From assembly GCA_013396655.1 (NCBI GenBank), contig WBMV01006658.1, forward strand, positions 54,673-118,672: a DNA stretch of 64,000 bases, written 5' to 3'. Source of the DNA: Campylorhamphus procurvoides (lineage: Eukaryota; Chordata; Aves; Passeriformes; Dendrocolaptidae). Under the pieces are notes generated by a model. That model was not told where the DNA came from. It saw nothing but the letters and a program-made list of their open reading frames with translations, and ran no database searches. Position numbers and translations under genes: made by a program. Positions within the stretch are counted from its first letter, which is position 1, and the number at the start of each line of letters is the position of its first letter. Shown here in pieces: positions 20,713 through 35,700 of this stretch.

Positions 20713-23700
20713 ATGTCGCGGCGGCGGCACAGCGACGACAGCGATGGTGAGCCCGTGCGGCCGGGAGGGGATATGGGCTATGGGGCATGGGGAGGGGTGG
20801 GGAGCAGAGCGGGGCTGTCCCCGCGGCCCTAACGCTGAGCGCGGTCTGTCCTTGGAGCAGGGCAGCCCCACAAGAGGCGCAGGACGTCAGAGCCCTCGGA
20901 GATCGAGGAGAGGCTGGAGTCGCTCATCTGCAGGGTGGGAGAGAAGGTAGGCGGGCTGGGCAGGGCTCAAGCCCCGTGTCCCTCGGTGCGCGGGGTGGTT
21001 GCGGCTCCTCTGTCGCAGCCGCCCACAGAGAAAATACTCGGTTTATGAGGTGGGTGGAAGGAGGTCGGTGTTCACAGAGCCTCGTGGTGTGGCGAGCGAG
21101 GGCTCGAAGTGTAGCGCGGTGTTTGCCAGGCAGCCATGAAGAGCCTGCGAATGGGCATAGCTGCTGGTGCTGGAGGCTCCACTCCTCCGAGCATGGGGAG
21201 GAATACACTTGTTCTGCCCGTGGCACAGCTTTCCAGTCCTGGCGGGATGTGGGGCTCATGGGAGAGGGGAGGTGAAAGGACAAAAGATGACGGTGCAGTG
21301 GAAAAGGAGGTGCAAATGCTGTGTTGTTAATCGTGGCCCCTGACATGGTGTCGCCTTGCATCCCTGGGGAGCACTGGAGTTCCTAGGGGGGAGGCTGGCG
21401 GTGAGTGCAGCTCTTCTGAGGAGTAGCTGCTCCTTCTTTCAGGCAACTGAGAAGCAGTTCTTCACTGCTAATGGAATCGGATTGTTCCCCTAAAAAAAGA
21501 GGTGACATGAAAGGATGCTCTCATCTGACTTCATTGTCTCACGCGTGAGAGTCGGCCTGGTTTGTGTTGCTTGGTTGATGGTGAAACTTTTATATTTTTA
21601 TTTTAGAGTAATTCATCTTTGGAGAGCAACTTGGAGGGCCTAGCTGGTGTTTTGGAAGCTGATCTGCCCAACTACAAAAGCAAGATACTAAGAATATTGT
21701 GCACTGTGTACGTATGGAGGAGCTCTTGGGGATATGGGAGGTGCTTTCTTTGTGCATAAGGTTATGTATTTAGCGTAGTTTAAATGCCAAGAATGGCTTT
21801 AATGCCTTATTGCTGTCATAGCATGGGGTTTGTCTTACTACAAGTGAAAGAAATAGAGGAATAAGCTCGTTATGTAGTATGTGTAATTCAAGGGAAATAT
21901 GTCTTTGCGTCTCTTTGACTAGAAATGTGTACAAAGCTCAAAGCAGATAGAAGAAATTTCAGAGCTGCTCTTTGGTAGCTGTGGGAACACAGCAATGCTG
22001 GGCACTATCCTGTTTTCAAATGAAATGCTTAAGACCACCAAAGCCATTGGCTGCTAACACTTCTTTAGTCTTACTTTCTGTGATGTTTTCTCGCTACTTT
22101 ATCCTCTTCTCTGGCAACGATATGCTTGTGCCTTTGTAAGCCTGTTTGCCAGAGGAGAGGAGCTGGGAATGTGAGGACCAGAAAGCAGACTCTCTGTTGG
22201 CTGATAGCTCTCCTTCCTCTCCCTTGCAAAGTGCAGGAGCAGATGTGCCCTGGGTTAGAGTCCCAGGGTGGTGTCTGAGGGAGGGCTTGTGCATGGTCTG
22301 TGGTAGGGGGTAAGACAAGCAGAAAGGAGGATGTGGTGGAGACTGTATAGCCTATGCAGATACTTTATTTGGTAACAATATTTTTTTAATAAAAGGAAAA
22401 TACTGCCTTTTCTCCCCCCCCCCCCCCCCCCACCTATAGCAATAAGACACTTCTGAAAGTACAGGGTTAGCTCAGGTGCATACAAAAGTAGTTCAGGAAA
22501 ATTAGTCCTTTACAGCAGGACCTGGCCTTCCCCATGCTGTGTAATAACATTTTTTCTAAATTGTGAACTTAAAACAACTTCTTACCTCCTTGCATAAATT
22601 CCATTACTTATGTTATTTGGCCAACCCTCTGTAATACTCAGCAATTAGAAAGAAATAAAAATGTACCTGAAAATGGCACCTGCATTTCTAAGGGGCCATG
22701 GTTAAAACAAAAAAGATTATCTGTAACATATTAACCATAGAATAAAACTGTAAGATCATGCTAGCAGTCTTATTTCCTTGTGAGACAAGTTTTAAGTTAC
22801 AAGAAGCAGATTCTAAGATGCTGTGCAATTGGCACATGATGAATAAACAACTAACACTGTCTTTCTTTTTCTGTGCCAGTGCACGTCTGTTACCAGAAAA
22901 GCTTACAGTTTACACGACATTGGTTGGGTTGCTGAATGCCAGGAACTACAATTTTGGTGGGGAATTTGTAGAAGCCATGATTCGTCAGCTTAAGGAATGT
23001 CTGAAAGTAAATATGTATAACGAAGCTGTGCATTTAGTAAGTGGAGGTTTTTTTGTTACTTGTTTTACATTTCTCCTTATCCTTTTCCTCTACTCCTTCT
23101 TTTACCGTTTTGTTCCAGAAGAGCTGGGCCTTGCAGTGTTTTACAGTCCCTTTTGCCATCAACATGCAGTGTATTAAATATTCCAGGAGAAAATGTGTGT
23201 TATGTGAGAAGTATTTCCTTCCTCAGGGGAAAGAAATCGTATTAGAGCTGCAAATTTACTTCTAGCTGTATACTTTTTCCAGTGAAAAATTAAATATGGT
23301 AAACAGAGGTGCTTCTCCCCACGTGTTCTACAGCAAATGTAAAGATAAATGAAAGTCATTGTATTCAGAGGTATATGATGATCTTGTGGCTCCCTTGGGA
23401 AAAATATTGAAAAGAAAATGAACAACCTCATTCTTAAAAACTAATTTTGATGGCTGTTTTCATTCTTCTAGTGAGGGATGAAGATCAAGCAGGCAGTGCT
23501 AAGTGGTACCTGTCTTTGAAACTGTTTGCTGTTCTTCCTGCTTATAGATTTACCTGCTAAAAGGTACTGGTACTTCAGCAGTGCCTGATTTAGAAGCACA
23601 CTGCCAAGCTTCTAGCTTTTTTGGAACCCCACTAGTGAAAAATAAGATTCTAGTCAAGACGCTACTGTTCATCTCTGAGACACTTTTGCTAATAAGACCT

Positions 23701-26700
23701 ATTTGCTAGAATTTTTATTTTAGTGATCTGATATAGAGCAGATAGAAGTACAAGGATTTTCTTCTCTAGTATCAGTTTGCACATCTTAAAATGCATACTG
23801 ATGCTTCCCATCATTCTTTAATTGGGAATATTATCCTTGCAATGTTGTGGCAGTGGAACAGATTACAGACATTTTAATGAGCAACATATTAGGTAGCACT
23901 TAACAATACTTGTTTTCTGGCTTTGAAAGGCGGGTCTCTACAGTGTGCAATACTTCAGTCTTTGTGGTACTGAATGAGTATTATACTTCTATGGATGGGT
24001 TTTTTAATCATTTTAGTAATGTTTATTTGTTTGTGTGCAGCCAGTTTAAAAGGTATTCATTTAAAACAATTTTTTTTCTTTTTTTAGGTTCGTTTTTTGT
24101 CCGATCTTGTGAATTGTCATGTTATAGCTGCACCCTCGATGGTAGCTATGTTTGAGAACTTCGTGAGTGTGACACAGGAGGAGGATGTACCTCAAGTAAG
24201 CAAAAGATCTGTGGGCTCCCTGGATCTGCTTTCACAATTTGTACTGCTCCTTTTGTATTTATGCTTAGAACAGGAGGGTTTTAGAGAGAGCAAATTAAAT
24301 TCCTGAGCATTAGTGAAAGGAGCCTGTGGCAGCTGGGAGATAATGCATACAGTAAGGCAGTGTGGTGGTCCTTTATGGTGAAGTGGCCAAAGTGAATTTA
24401 TCTTACCTTACTTTGGCAGTTACACAGTGCCTGGCTTTTCTGCTGTACCGATAATCGGCAGAAGGACTTTGAAAATTATACCATTTTTTAAGTCTGCTTG
24501 TCACAGTTCAAGCAAAACCTTAGATGTTTCAAGCATGATTTTTTTTAATGCTTTGCCAATCCAGTCTGTAACTGATGGTCTTTACATTCTCCCAAAACAA
24601 TTTGCTGATGTTTTAAATTAAAACATACCAGTACTAAATCTGTTGGAGCTGACTTGTATACTTAGACTTTGGTATATTACTTTCCTGTAGGTACGATGTG
24701 ACTGGTATATGTTTGCATTTCTGTCATCTTTGCCTTGGGTTGGAAAGGAGTTATATGAGAAAAAGGATGCTGAAATGGATCGGCTCTTGTCTCAGACAGA
24801 AAGTTATTTGAAGTAAGTTGTAACCCATTAGAAATACTCTTACTGGTGTTTGAATTAAGTACGAATTGATAGCTTTGATTATTGCTCACTTAAAAGTATC
24901 CTAAAGCCTTAGGTCTGAACTGTTCTATGGAGCATAAAAAAAGCCCTGAAAATATGTTAGGTGGGGGGATTTTGAATTTGAAAAGTTTTATTGTCCTGTC
25001 TAATTCTAGGGTATGTTATAGGTCTTGTTCTGCTCATGCTGATGCAGCTGGAGTTGTAAGTGTACTGTGAACACTGATTGACTGCTTCATTAGTGCTAAC
25101 CAGTGTCACTGGTTTCTGTCCAGGTGCTTCAAGTTAACATTGTCGTCAAGATGTAATAATAGGCATATTTTAAGTAATCACAAACCTGTTTTTTATGTAC
25201 TGTAGATTTCATCAGCCAAAGAGAACAAATAATAGTACACTCACAAAAAAAAAACAAAATTCCTGCCCTAAATTAGTCTATTAAAGGTCAGGTTTTCTTT
25301 CCTGTTAAACAGACGCCGCCAGAAGATTCATGTACCCATGCTACAGGTGTGGACAGCTGATAAACCACATCCACAAGAAGAGGTGATTGGACTTTACATG
25401 CATTCTTTCAGAAAGTTTGGAAAATTATTTTGTACCACGATGTTCTTTTATCAAGAAATGAAAAGGCACCTCTAAAAATATGAATGCTTTGCTTTGTCTG
25501 CCAGGTGCCATTAATTTCAGCTAGTGTGGGGGGAATTCTTTTCCAAGCATTGGTCCAAAATACAAGGTTGTGTGGAGCAAGAAGTGTTTTCTTGTGTGCT
25601 GACAGGCCCTTGAGGAAATGTTGCCAAGTGAGGAATGTTTGTAGTGTTTATTCTGGATCTGCAGATTGCAGGACTTCCATGTTAAAAAGCTTTTTGTGTG
25701 AAGCAAAATGTAATTCCTTACTTATCCCTAAATCTTTTCTCTCTGCCAGAAAGAAACCTCTGTAATGGCTTTGCCTTCTCAACTTTAGGAAGTGCTAAAC
25801 AAATACATAGAAACTGTATGCAGCAGTTACTATGCCATCTTTCACAATCAAGCCAGAAATTTGGAGGTTTTTTCTTTCCTGTAACTTTCAGAACAAACAC
25901 TGAAAAGTGGGATCTAAATTGATTTTGTGGGATATTTTGGAGCATGACCCTCTTATTTTGTGTTCTGATTAAATTACAGCCTTAGCAATTATCTTGTTAA
26001 TCATCATTTGGAGGGATGATTGATTTCTCTACATGAGTATTCTGCCTGCCCAACATCTGAATTTCCTTATTTAGTTCAGTAGAGGAGAGATTAGCTGTGT
26101 TTGAGACAATGTATTACTCAGAGTAACTCTTCACTTAACTGCCAGCTGTTAGCAGTTTTGTTCACATCATGTAGTGCGATAATTTCAGTAGATGGCAAAG
26201 CACTTCCATGTAACCACATTTCTCAAAAAAGTTATAATTTGAAACTTGCATTCAGTAACGCCACAGGCCTCCACAGAGTTCTTGGGGTAATTCAACAAAG
26301 ACAGACTATTTATTGCCAGTTGCACTGCTGTCTGTGCCATCTGTGTGGGAATTCTGGGTTTCAATTGTGTTGAAAACCATGGCAAAGGTATTTAATATTT
26401 GATAGTATTGCATATGTATTCAATATATAGTAGCTGGTAGTTTTGATTTCTCTGGCACTAGCATGGCAATCCTACAGAGTGTCTTTATAGTTTTAATGTT
26501 GATATTATGTCTGTTTTAATACCATCCAAGAGTGACTGACATGATGTTTCACTGCTATAGCTCCTCTGGGACTCCTGAGCTGCTTGTTGGCATTTAAAAA
26601 ACTGCCAGTAGTTAAATTTTACTGGACGCAATATTGGGTGGAATTAGCTCTGGTATTTAGAAATCTTAAATTATTTGTTGGTTTACTGAAGCAGCAATTT

Positions 26701-29700
26701 AAGAAACTTTTATTTCACAATGGAGTATGGAATTTAAGAAATATGTTTCAGGTAGTTCAGGAAACTGCCATTTTTGTTATGAGATTCAGCGTGTCTGATG
26801 TTTCTCACCCTTTTCCTTCAGTATTTAGACTGCCTTTGGTCTCAGATTCAGAAGCTGAAAAAAGACCGTTGGCAGGAGCGACACATTCTGAGGCCCTACT
26901 TGGCTTTTGACAGCGTTCTTTGTGAAGCACTGCAGCACAATCTGCCTCCATTCACTCCTCCACCTCACACTGAAGATTCAGTATACCCTATGCCAAGGGT
27001 TATTTTTAGGATGTTTGACTACACAGATGACCCTGAGGTATGTGATTGCTGTGGGAGATGGCAGATGGATTTTACAATTGGATTCCTGGAGCAATACTGG
27101 TCAAAATGTAATGTCCCCTCTCTCCGGATAGTGAGGGATTTGAGGAAACGAACTGAATGACCAAGTTACTGTTGAAAGCAAGTTTGTGGGGAGCACAGTT
27201 TAGATGTTGTGACGCCTGGAATGACAATGTTGACTGAATTCTCTAATGTCTCTAGTAAAACTACATTCACAGGGTTAGTTAGACTTTGCTTCCAAAAAGT
27301 TGATGACTGGAGCCAGGCAAGGTATTTATTGCTATTTTTATCATCCCTTAAAATTAGTTGATGCAGACTGGGGGGACAAAAGAGTGCAAGAAAAGAATAT
27401 ATACTGCTTTTCCCAAATGCTTTTATACCGGCATTTCCTTCAAGCCTGCTGCCTTTTATCTTCATTTGTTGGCCTTTGTTTTTTGCAGTGAACAAGAAAG
27501 AATACACAAGTGTCTATTCTTTTTACTCTATGGCTTTGTTTCTTTATTATATTCTAGCTCAACTGTGATTTTCTTTCCAGACTGCATGGTAGCCTGCCCA
27601 ATGACTCCATAAAGCAAAAGAAGCAAATGCTCTATGAACTTAGAATCATGTTCTCTAATTTTGTTCCTGTTTCTTTGTATAATGAGTTCTAGTATTCATT
27701 TTGTTTTAAACATAAGTCTGAGGTTTGTGTGGAGCTGTGTTACATCAGCTTTTCAATCTTGAATAAAGGATGACTGAGACTTGCTGTCTTTATGTGGAAG
27801 TTGGACCACTTTTTTCCACATGTGACTGTATCTAGGATAGTGTTGTACCACTGCATTAGCAGTGATCTTCATGAGTCTTCATTCTTTCCTACTAGGGTCC
27901 TGTCATGCCTGGCAGCCACTCTGTTGAACGATTTGTGATAGAAGAGAACCTCCACTGCATCATCAAATCCCACTGGAAAGAGAGAAAGACTTGGTAGGAG
28001 GAGCACTATGGGGCTCTGGCACTTTTTAAACGCTGCCATGGCTTTGATGCCAAGCAGGGGTGTGTAGAGTCCTGCACTGGTTAGGGAAGAGCTTGAGATC
28101 AAATGTTTCCTGAAGTACTGGACGAAAGCTGGTTTACTACATTTAACTGTATCAAAATTGCTGCCTGGGATATTGTGTGTCTGTAAGATCTAGATAACAG
28201 AGTCTGATCTGAGGAGACAGTGGCTTCCTGGGAAGGGAATTCCTTGATAATCCAGAATGTGCTGAAAAAAGGATGTGTAGACACACTTTTATTCTTCACA
28301 GGATACTTTTCCTGGAATTTTGAAGAGGCTGATTTGTTGGGGCAGTGAGCCTTAAACTTGTTCATCTGCAGCCTTGGTATTTATGGATGCCTCCTCGTTG
28401 TGCTTCTTGTCGGAATTACATGGCAGAGAGAATTGAGCTCACTTTGGGGAGCCAGAGTCGGCAGGGCCGGTAGATTTCATTAGTTTTAATTTGGCTGTGC
28501 CAGAAGGCAGTCAAGGCACTTTCCTTCATTCCTGCCTGAGCAAGGTTTGATGTGGGTAGTTGACAACCTAGGTGGTTTGCCCCAGGTGTCATGCTTCCCT
28601 ATGATAACTACCAATCTATACAATATGCAAAAAACTGGGCAGAAATGTTGGGTTTGGTAATGGCATGTGATGAAGTTTTTTGGTTGCAGCATTGATTCAG
28701 CAGAAACTAGAAACTCAGTGTTGTTGCTCTTACTGGGGTAGTCTTTGTTAATTATCAGAGGACTGTAGAAGACTAGGACTACCAGAGGCTAGTTGTTTGC
28801 TGTGCACTAATGATAGGTGGGAACAACCTGTTTATAAGACGGAGCATTTGAAACATGAGAGTTTCTTACATAACCCATTAGCTTAATTCTGAACATGTAA
28901 TTGTTTGGGATAATTTTTTTTTACCCTTTTCATCTGTGCACACCAGAATTGCAGATCACAGTGACTTTTTAAGCAAAGCAATGTAGCTACTACATAAAGT
29001 ACATTGTTACAGATCATAGTTTAGGCAATGCCAGTGTGTTCTCGTGCTGTTTCTTTTTTTTAAGTGGATCGATGAACAGGCTTCGGAAGCATTATTGATA
29101 TGTTTGGTGTTGGTTTTGTGGGAAGTCTTGCCCAGAATTAAGCATTTTCTGGAATTATGTTACTTGAGCTTTATGTCATGTTTGCTGTGTTTGAGTTCAA
29201 TGTGTCTGTGTTTTGCAGTGCTGCACAGCTGTTGAGCTATCCAGGGAATAACAAGATCCCCTTGAACTACCACATAGTAGAGGTATGGATTTTATAGATC
29301 ACCTCCTTGTGGCTCCATTATTCCATTAGTAATATGTCCCAGTTAATTCCATTATAGATCCATTAAATTACATGTTGATTTGGGATTCAACCAAAAACTT
29401 GTTGAATTCAAACATCTTTTAAATCAGTGGTTTGTCCTGTGCTTTTGTTGTCATTTTAACTTAGTGTGTTGGAGCTTTTATCAAGTACCAAAATTTCTTA
29501 ATCTACTGGTAATCCAAGTTATGGCATTTCTCAAACTTAAAATTTTACATATGGTGCTCCTAATGTATCACACAGTCTAAGAGATGGCTGCATTTGAGCC
29601 ACTTTTAGTTTAAAAAAAATTTTGAATGAAAATACAAAAGGTAATGTGCACAAAATGAGATACAAACAACTGCACTGAAACATAAGAAAAATCTATTTTT

Positions 29701-32700
29701 AATTCAAAAGTGATTGAGCACTGGAAGAATTTGCCCAGGGAACTTGTGGAATCTGTATCCTTGGAGAAGTTCAAAACCTAACAGGGCACAGCCCTGAACA
29801 ACCTATTCTAGGTGACTCTGCCTTGTGCAGGGGGCTTTTGACTAGATGATCTCTAGTTAGACTCCTGTCATTCATCCATTTTATGTTTGGATCTAAGTTA
29901 TTTTTTTTCTACTACCCCTGAAAAGAACTTGTAGTGAAATAGCAGTGTGTTCTCTCTGGGATGTTCTCCATATTAGAGAATTCTAGGTAACTGTAATGTG
30001 TACCAGAAGCGCAGCATAGGTTTTCTTTCGCTGCCTTCTTCAAAAAGTTTGTTTTCAAGTTGCAGAATTGTATGAAATTTCATTGATTTTCATCAAAAGT
30101 TGAAAGGGATTAACAGATTTCAATAATAGCAGCTTTTCATATAAGGGGTTTATAAGAATTTCAGAGCTAATTTTGACAAGAAATAATCTTACATAGAAGA
30201 TTTATCTTAATAGAAGTGGGATTGAGAATTCCTTTTGGCACTAAAATGCCAAATATTCGTGTTGCTGTAAAGTTACATGAGGCTTGGTCACCTTGTTCTT
30301 TTTGTACTCTGAATTCAGAACAGAGTAATATTAAGATTAGGACTAATTTTCTGCCTTAATGTTGAAGTATTTACAGTGATTTTACCTTCAGTATCTTGAA
30401 GTGCCATAAAAAGTGATGAAATTCCTGGAAACAAATGCAAGATTAGTGTACAAATTCTTTGACTAACACTAATAATTTCCTTTTTTCTTGCAGTTTTTAG
30501 TTCCTTCAGAGTAGTCACTTTATTATTTGTCTGCCTGCTTCCTTTTAATGTAGATGCAAAGTTTTTAAGGCTTAGCATAGTTGCATAGCTTTTTTCTATG
30601 CTTCTGTTTATTCTGCTTACTACAACTCTCTTGCAAGGTCTCTCTGACAATCTCTCACCATCAGTCAAGTCGGTGATAAGTTGCTTTCAACAACAGTTTA
30701 ATCTGTGAAATGTCACTGAATTTATCAGTAAGTCAGAGAACTGTAGAAATAATGTAGCCTAACAAATAAAGGAAAATGTTATTTGAAGTTCAGAACATAA
30801 GCTATGGAGAAGTATATGTAACCTGAACAAAGTTGTCAGTACCGTCCCAAATATGCCCACTTTTGAGATGTCTGAATATTTGGTAATGAACATGTGATGA
30901 GTATCAGAAATACAGTTTTATCCAGTATCTCAAACAGAAAGCAAATTACCATTCAACTGTTATTTCCTACCTTGAGAAATGGAGCTGTTTTCTACCTAAC
31001 AGAATTGTCCCTACCTTTTTGTCATATCTGTCTTAACAGTATGCCCAAATTATGCCAACACAGAAGAGGTCCCCAGCATCTTGCAGTCTCTTTATTCTTT
31101 CAAGTGCTTTCTTAAAATAAACAAGTTCTAGTCAATGTGTTTTCATGTGCTCTTTTTGGAGTCTATAAATAGATCCTGATTTCCTTACAAAAGGAAAATT
31201 TTTCTAAAGCTTACTCCTTTAAGCTTTATTCAGAAGTGTAAAGAAGAGACTGATCAACTATAATGAATCAAAGATTCCCGATTCTTTTGATGTAATTTAA
31301 ATTTAGTAGAGAATGGAATGCAAAATAAACAGAAGCTTAGAAGTAGATTTGTACAGAGATGATTCTTTTGTAGCCCTTAAGGTTTGACATACTGTTCTTA
31401 CAGGAAGACTCTAAAATAAAAGCACAAATGCTGACTGCAGGATTATTTTCACTTTCTTGGAAGGATCTTCTTCCAAGGAATATTGAACATATATTTCTGT
31501 TGTATGAAATGCTGATTGTAATTTGCAGTTTAAAGTTGTGGCTTTCTTTGTATAAGATTTTGCATAGGAGAAAAGAGGACATGATGGAAAAGATACAGAT
31601 GTAATTTTAATGCAAATAGTCTTTCATACTAAATGCTTAGGCTTACTTTAATGTACTTTATTATTGAACAGGAGCAAATTATTTTTGTGTTTCTCAGATC
31701 ATGTGTTATCACAGCAGTAGATCTTATTATGACTATGCCCGTTTCTTTAGTTACATGCTGTATTTGTTAGGCATAATAGATGTATAATGCTGGTGTTGTA
31801 TTAGTATGAAATGACAAGGACAGTTAGAGTGGACTTTATTAGTACAGTGTAGGGTTACCACTACCTTTTATATGGTTCTCTCTCTTTTTCTTGAAACATG
31901 GATTTGACAGAACAATGTGGGTCTTTTGGGAAAGGTAATTGTTTAAGATTGATGACCACTATTGTGAAACTAAGAGTTGTGCAGGCCTCATTGGACTGTG
32001 CTCTGATTCTCTGATTTCCTCTCCCAACAGGTAATATTTGCAGAATTGTTTCAACTTCCATCTCCACCACACATTGAAGTCATGTACACAACGCTGCTGA
32101 TTGAACTGTGCAAACTTCAGCCTGGCTCTTTACCGCAAGTTGTATCCTTTCTGCACTGCTGAAGAGCATTAATGAAATGCAGCCTTTATTTTATTTGTTC
32201 TGTAACTGGTGGAATAGAAGTAAATACTGGCAGTATTAATATTTTGCAGCAGCTGCATGAAATTTTGCCTGTAACACTTACATGATAGACTAACACAGCT
32301 CACTTAGCAGAGATCTAGTTTTACCAAGTGGCCAAGTCTCTTCAGCTTTCTAGGCAATGTTCTGGTATTTCCTCCAACCTTCCCAAAAAGTGCTGTCTTG
32401 GTAAGGGGATAAAATACAATACTTCTGTTTGTCACTGCAGCCTGTTTAGGTTTGGACAGTGTGTGGCGTGGACATAGACACATTAAAGTCTGAGAAGGAA
32501 AGGAAGTGAAGGACTTGATCTTCTATTCTAACAACTGTGTCAGTGCTCCTACTCCTTTTTCAGTAGAAAGTGTAGCAGGGGATCTAAAGGAGCTTGCCTG
32601 AGTGCCCACTCAGTGCTCGCACTAAGTGCATTCAAAAGGTCAATAACCATCTATGAGCTCTGACAGGATGGCTAAGCGCTGAGAAAAGAGGCCTGGCTCC

Positions 32701-35700
32701 CAGCTAATTCCGACGATCACAGTATATCCTGTTATATCCTGTTATGTCACTGGTTTAGCTGAAGCTATAGGCTGAGAATGGAGGACAGTCAACAGATGTC
32801 TCTTGACTGGTAATTTCATGCCCAAATTTCTTTTTTTTTCATGATACCACCCACCAAAATCACATAATCTCAAAGAGTAGAACCAAGTCTCTTCCTAGAA
32901 TTGGGTGTATATCTGTGCATGAAGTTTTTTATGTTAATAGGGGCACTGTAAGAAGGATGAAGACCTTGTTGGGTAAGGTCAGTGTAGACATACTTTCTCA
33001 AGCCTTCAGTGATGATCAAACATTGCTTGTGGATAAGCAGGAGCCTGTGAAGCCAGACTGTGGGTGAGATTACAGAAGTACTCCATAAGGAGATTTATGT
33101 TTGTTCATGTTAGTGCAGTTTTGCATGTTGCATGATGTGAATTCTTTCTGTGGAAGAAGCCAAGTCTTATTGCAATGATGGAAAAAAACCAGGCTGGGAT
33201 TAGAGGGTGGAACTCACAGCATTCATTTTCCCACTGTGGATTTACCTGATTTTTGAGTAGATTTAAGGAGTTTTCAGTGCAAAAGGTTGATGACAATTTT
33301 AAAAACATGAAAGGAGTAACATCTGACTTATCTAGTGTTTTTCTGTAAACCTTAATAAGAAACTTAAAGCTTGCACAAGCCACGGAGATGCTCTACATGC
33401 GCTTGGATACAATGAATACAACATGTGTGGACAGGTAAATGTGTTTTGTAGGTGAAGGAAAACATTTCTCAATGTCCAATATAGAAGAAAATTGAAACGG
33501 CCGTGGAAAGAGTTGTAAGAAACCCTTGTTAGAACTACCTGATGCTATTCAAAATGTTTTGTGGGCTCTAGCTTAGAGCAGTCTGAAGGAGGAGTCGAGG
33601 ATCAACACCTTGCCTCTCCTCCCTGGGAACACTCCTCTGGAGGTCTAGCTGTCACCACAGGACAGTATGGATGGGTGACAGGTTTTCCGTGTTCAGAGCT
33701 GTCCTTAGCTGTATAGCACACTGTTAGCTGGTACTGTGCCTGCTCCCTAGTGGTCTGGGGAGTGACTTGGAAGTCGAGTTAATGGTGTATGTGCCTCCCA
33801 GAGGAGGATAATGGTGATGATTTTACCCTTTCAGTGATGTCTGCATTGTGTAGGAAGGCAGTTAGTGACTAATCAAAAATGTGAAAGTTCTGTATTCACA
33901 GGAAGTTTACATTTTAATTGTTAGTTTAATATGTTATTTCTTTAAATGAAATGATAGAACATGACAGGCTGTTCGTTTTTCCATAAAAGCTTCTTTCTGC
34001 CTTTCCAAACTTAGTAATTTATATCTGTCAGCATAAATGCCTGTCTAATGCTTTAACAGCTTAAAGAATTTAGATTTACCTTTGGAAAGTAGCGTGTATT
34101 TACAATAAAAGCTCAACTGATTTTTTTTTTTGCGTTTTCCTGCATTTCTGACATTTAATGGAGCTTTCTTTTTCTTTTAATAAAGATTTATTAACTGGTT
34201 TTCTCACCACTTGAGCAACTTTCAGTTCCGCTGGAGCTGGGAAGATTGGTAAGTTTCTCTTCTTTTGATTCAAACCTGATATTGCAGATGGAATGCACAT
34301 CTGTAGTTACAAAAAGACATGCTTTCCATGGGCATGGAAAGAAATAGAGTGTAGGCTATATCCCTGGAAAATACTCAGCATTCACGGAAATGGAGGGAAT
34401 TGACCGTTAGGTATACTGAAAACTGAGAAGGGGGGGTATAGGACAGAGAAAGCACAAAATGTTCTGAAAGCATATATTATTTGGCACCCTCCATTGGGTG
34501 AATTCAGTATAGGAGCTGTGAAAGTATTGTACTGCAAAATGAATGCCATTTTCTGTGGGACTCTTCTATTTCACTGAAAACTCTGATAGCAAATTAAGCC
34601 TTTATGGGAGTGAAATGACTGGTAAGTTTTCCTCCTTTTGATTCAAGCCTGATACTGCAAAAACCTTAAAACTTTAAACATATCCAGGAAGAGTAAGCAT
34701 AGTAACCCTGTTAATTGCTTTCCTCTAGCTCTTCAGAGTTCATTCTTAGTCTGTTCACCAGCACTTTGTAGTAGATTATCTTGATAATCTCCTTAGTCAC
34801 TGTATTGTCCCTAGTGAACATGTGATAAATCTCAAGCCAGTGTAAGCATTCCTTAAAGAGGAAAGCATAAATGTGATTAATTTATCCTGCACTCTCAGTC
34901 AGTTGTTAGCAACTTTTCAAAATGACTCACTGATTTCCTATTTAGTAGTTTGTGCTGACTCTGTATCCTATATTCATTCTGTAATTTTGCTCTCTGTCCT
35001 ACTCTAAACCTTTCATTATAACCTTTATCCTTGAGATCTTGTCGTCTATTCCCACCTTCCAAATCCTAGTATGCTGGAGTTCCATCAGAGCTTGCCCTGC
35101 CATCCATTTTTACCGTGCCATGTTTTGAACTTGCATCTCTAGCAGGAGTTTCCTGGATTCCATCAGTGTTTGACCACAGGTTCCCTGAGCTTTCCTTTCC
35201 AGGCACCCATGTAGCAAGGGAGGTCAACTTGAGGTTAAGTCCTCTCTACAGTATCTTCCACAGCCTGCTACTGTACATGGTTTTTGTAGGTGATCTGCCC
35301 AAGAGTCTGTGTGGAGAGGGATGCAGCCCTTCTTGTGATATTTTGTGGCTTTTCTCAAGTTTCTCTGTTGTCCTCATGTGGAGTTAAGTGTTTGATGGCT
35401 ATCCTGTTGTTACATACATTTTGTCCAGGCAGCAGTCTTCAAAGAGCTCATTTTAGTTTGCCTGAATGTTCTTGATGGCAGTGCTTATGTGGATCTCTCT
35501 CACAAAGTGCTGTTTTTCACAGATCTTGCAAGTGACTCTATTTGTGGCTTTTCTTTACCTGAATGTATTTTAAATCAGCCAGAAGTTCAAAAATTCCAGT
35601 GAGGGAGTTTGAGGGAGTTAGAGACCATGAAATCACACAAGGTCTCTTTCCTAAGGAAAGGGAAAACCAGGTAACTGTAGCCACAAATTATTTTTACTCT

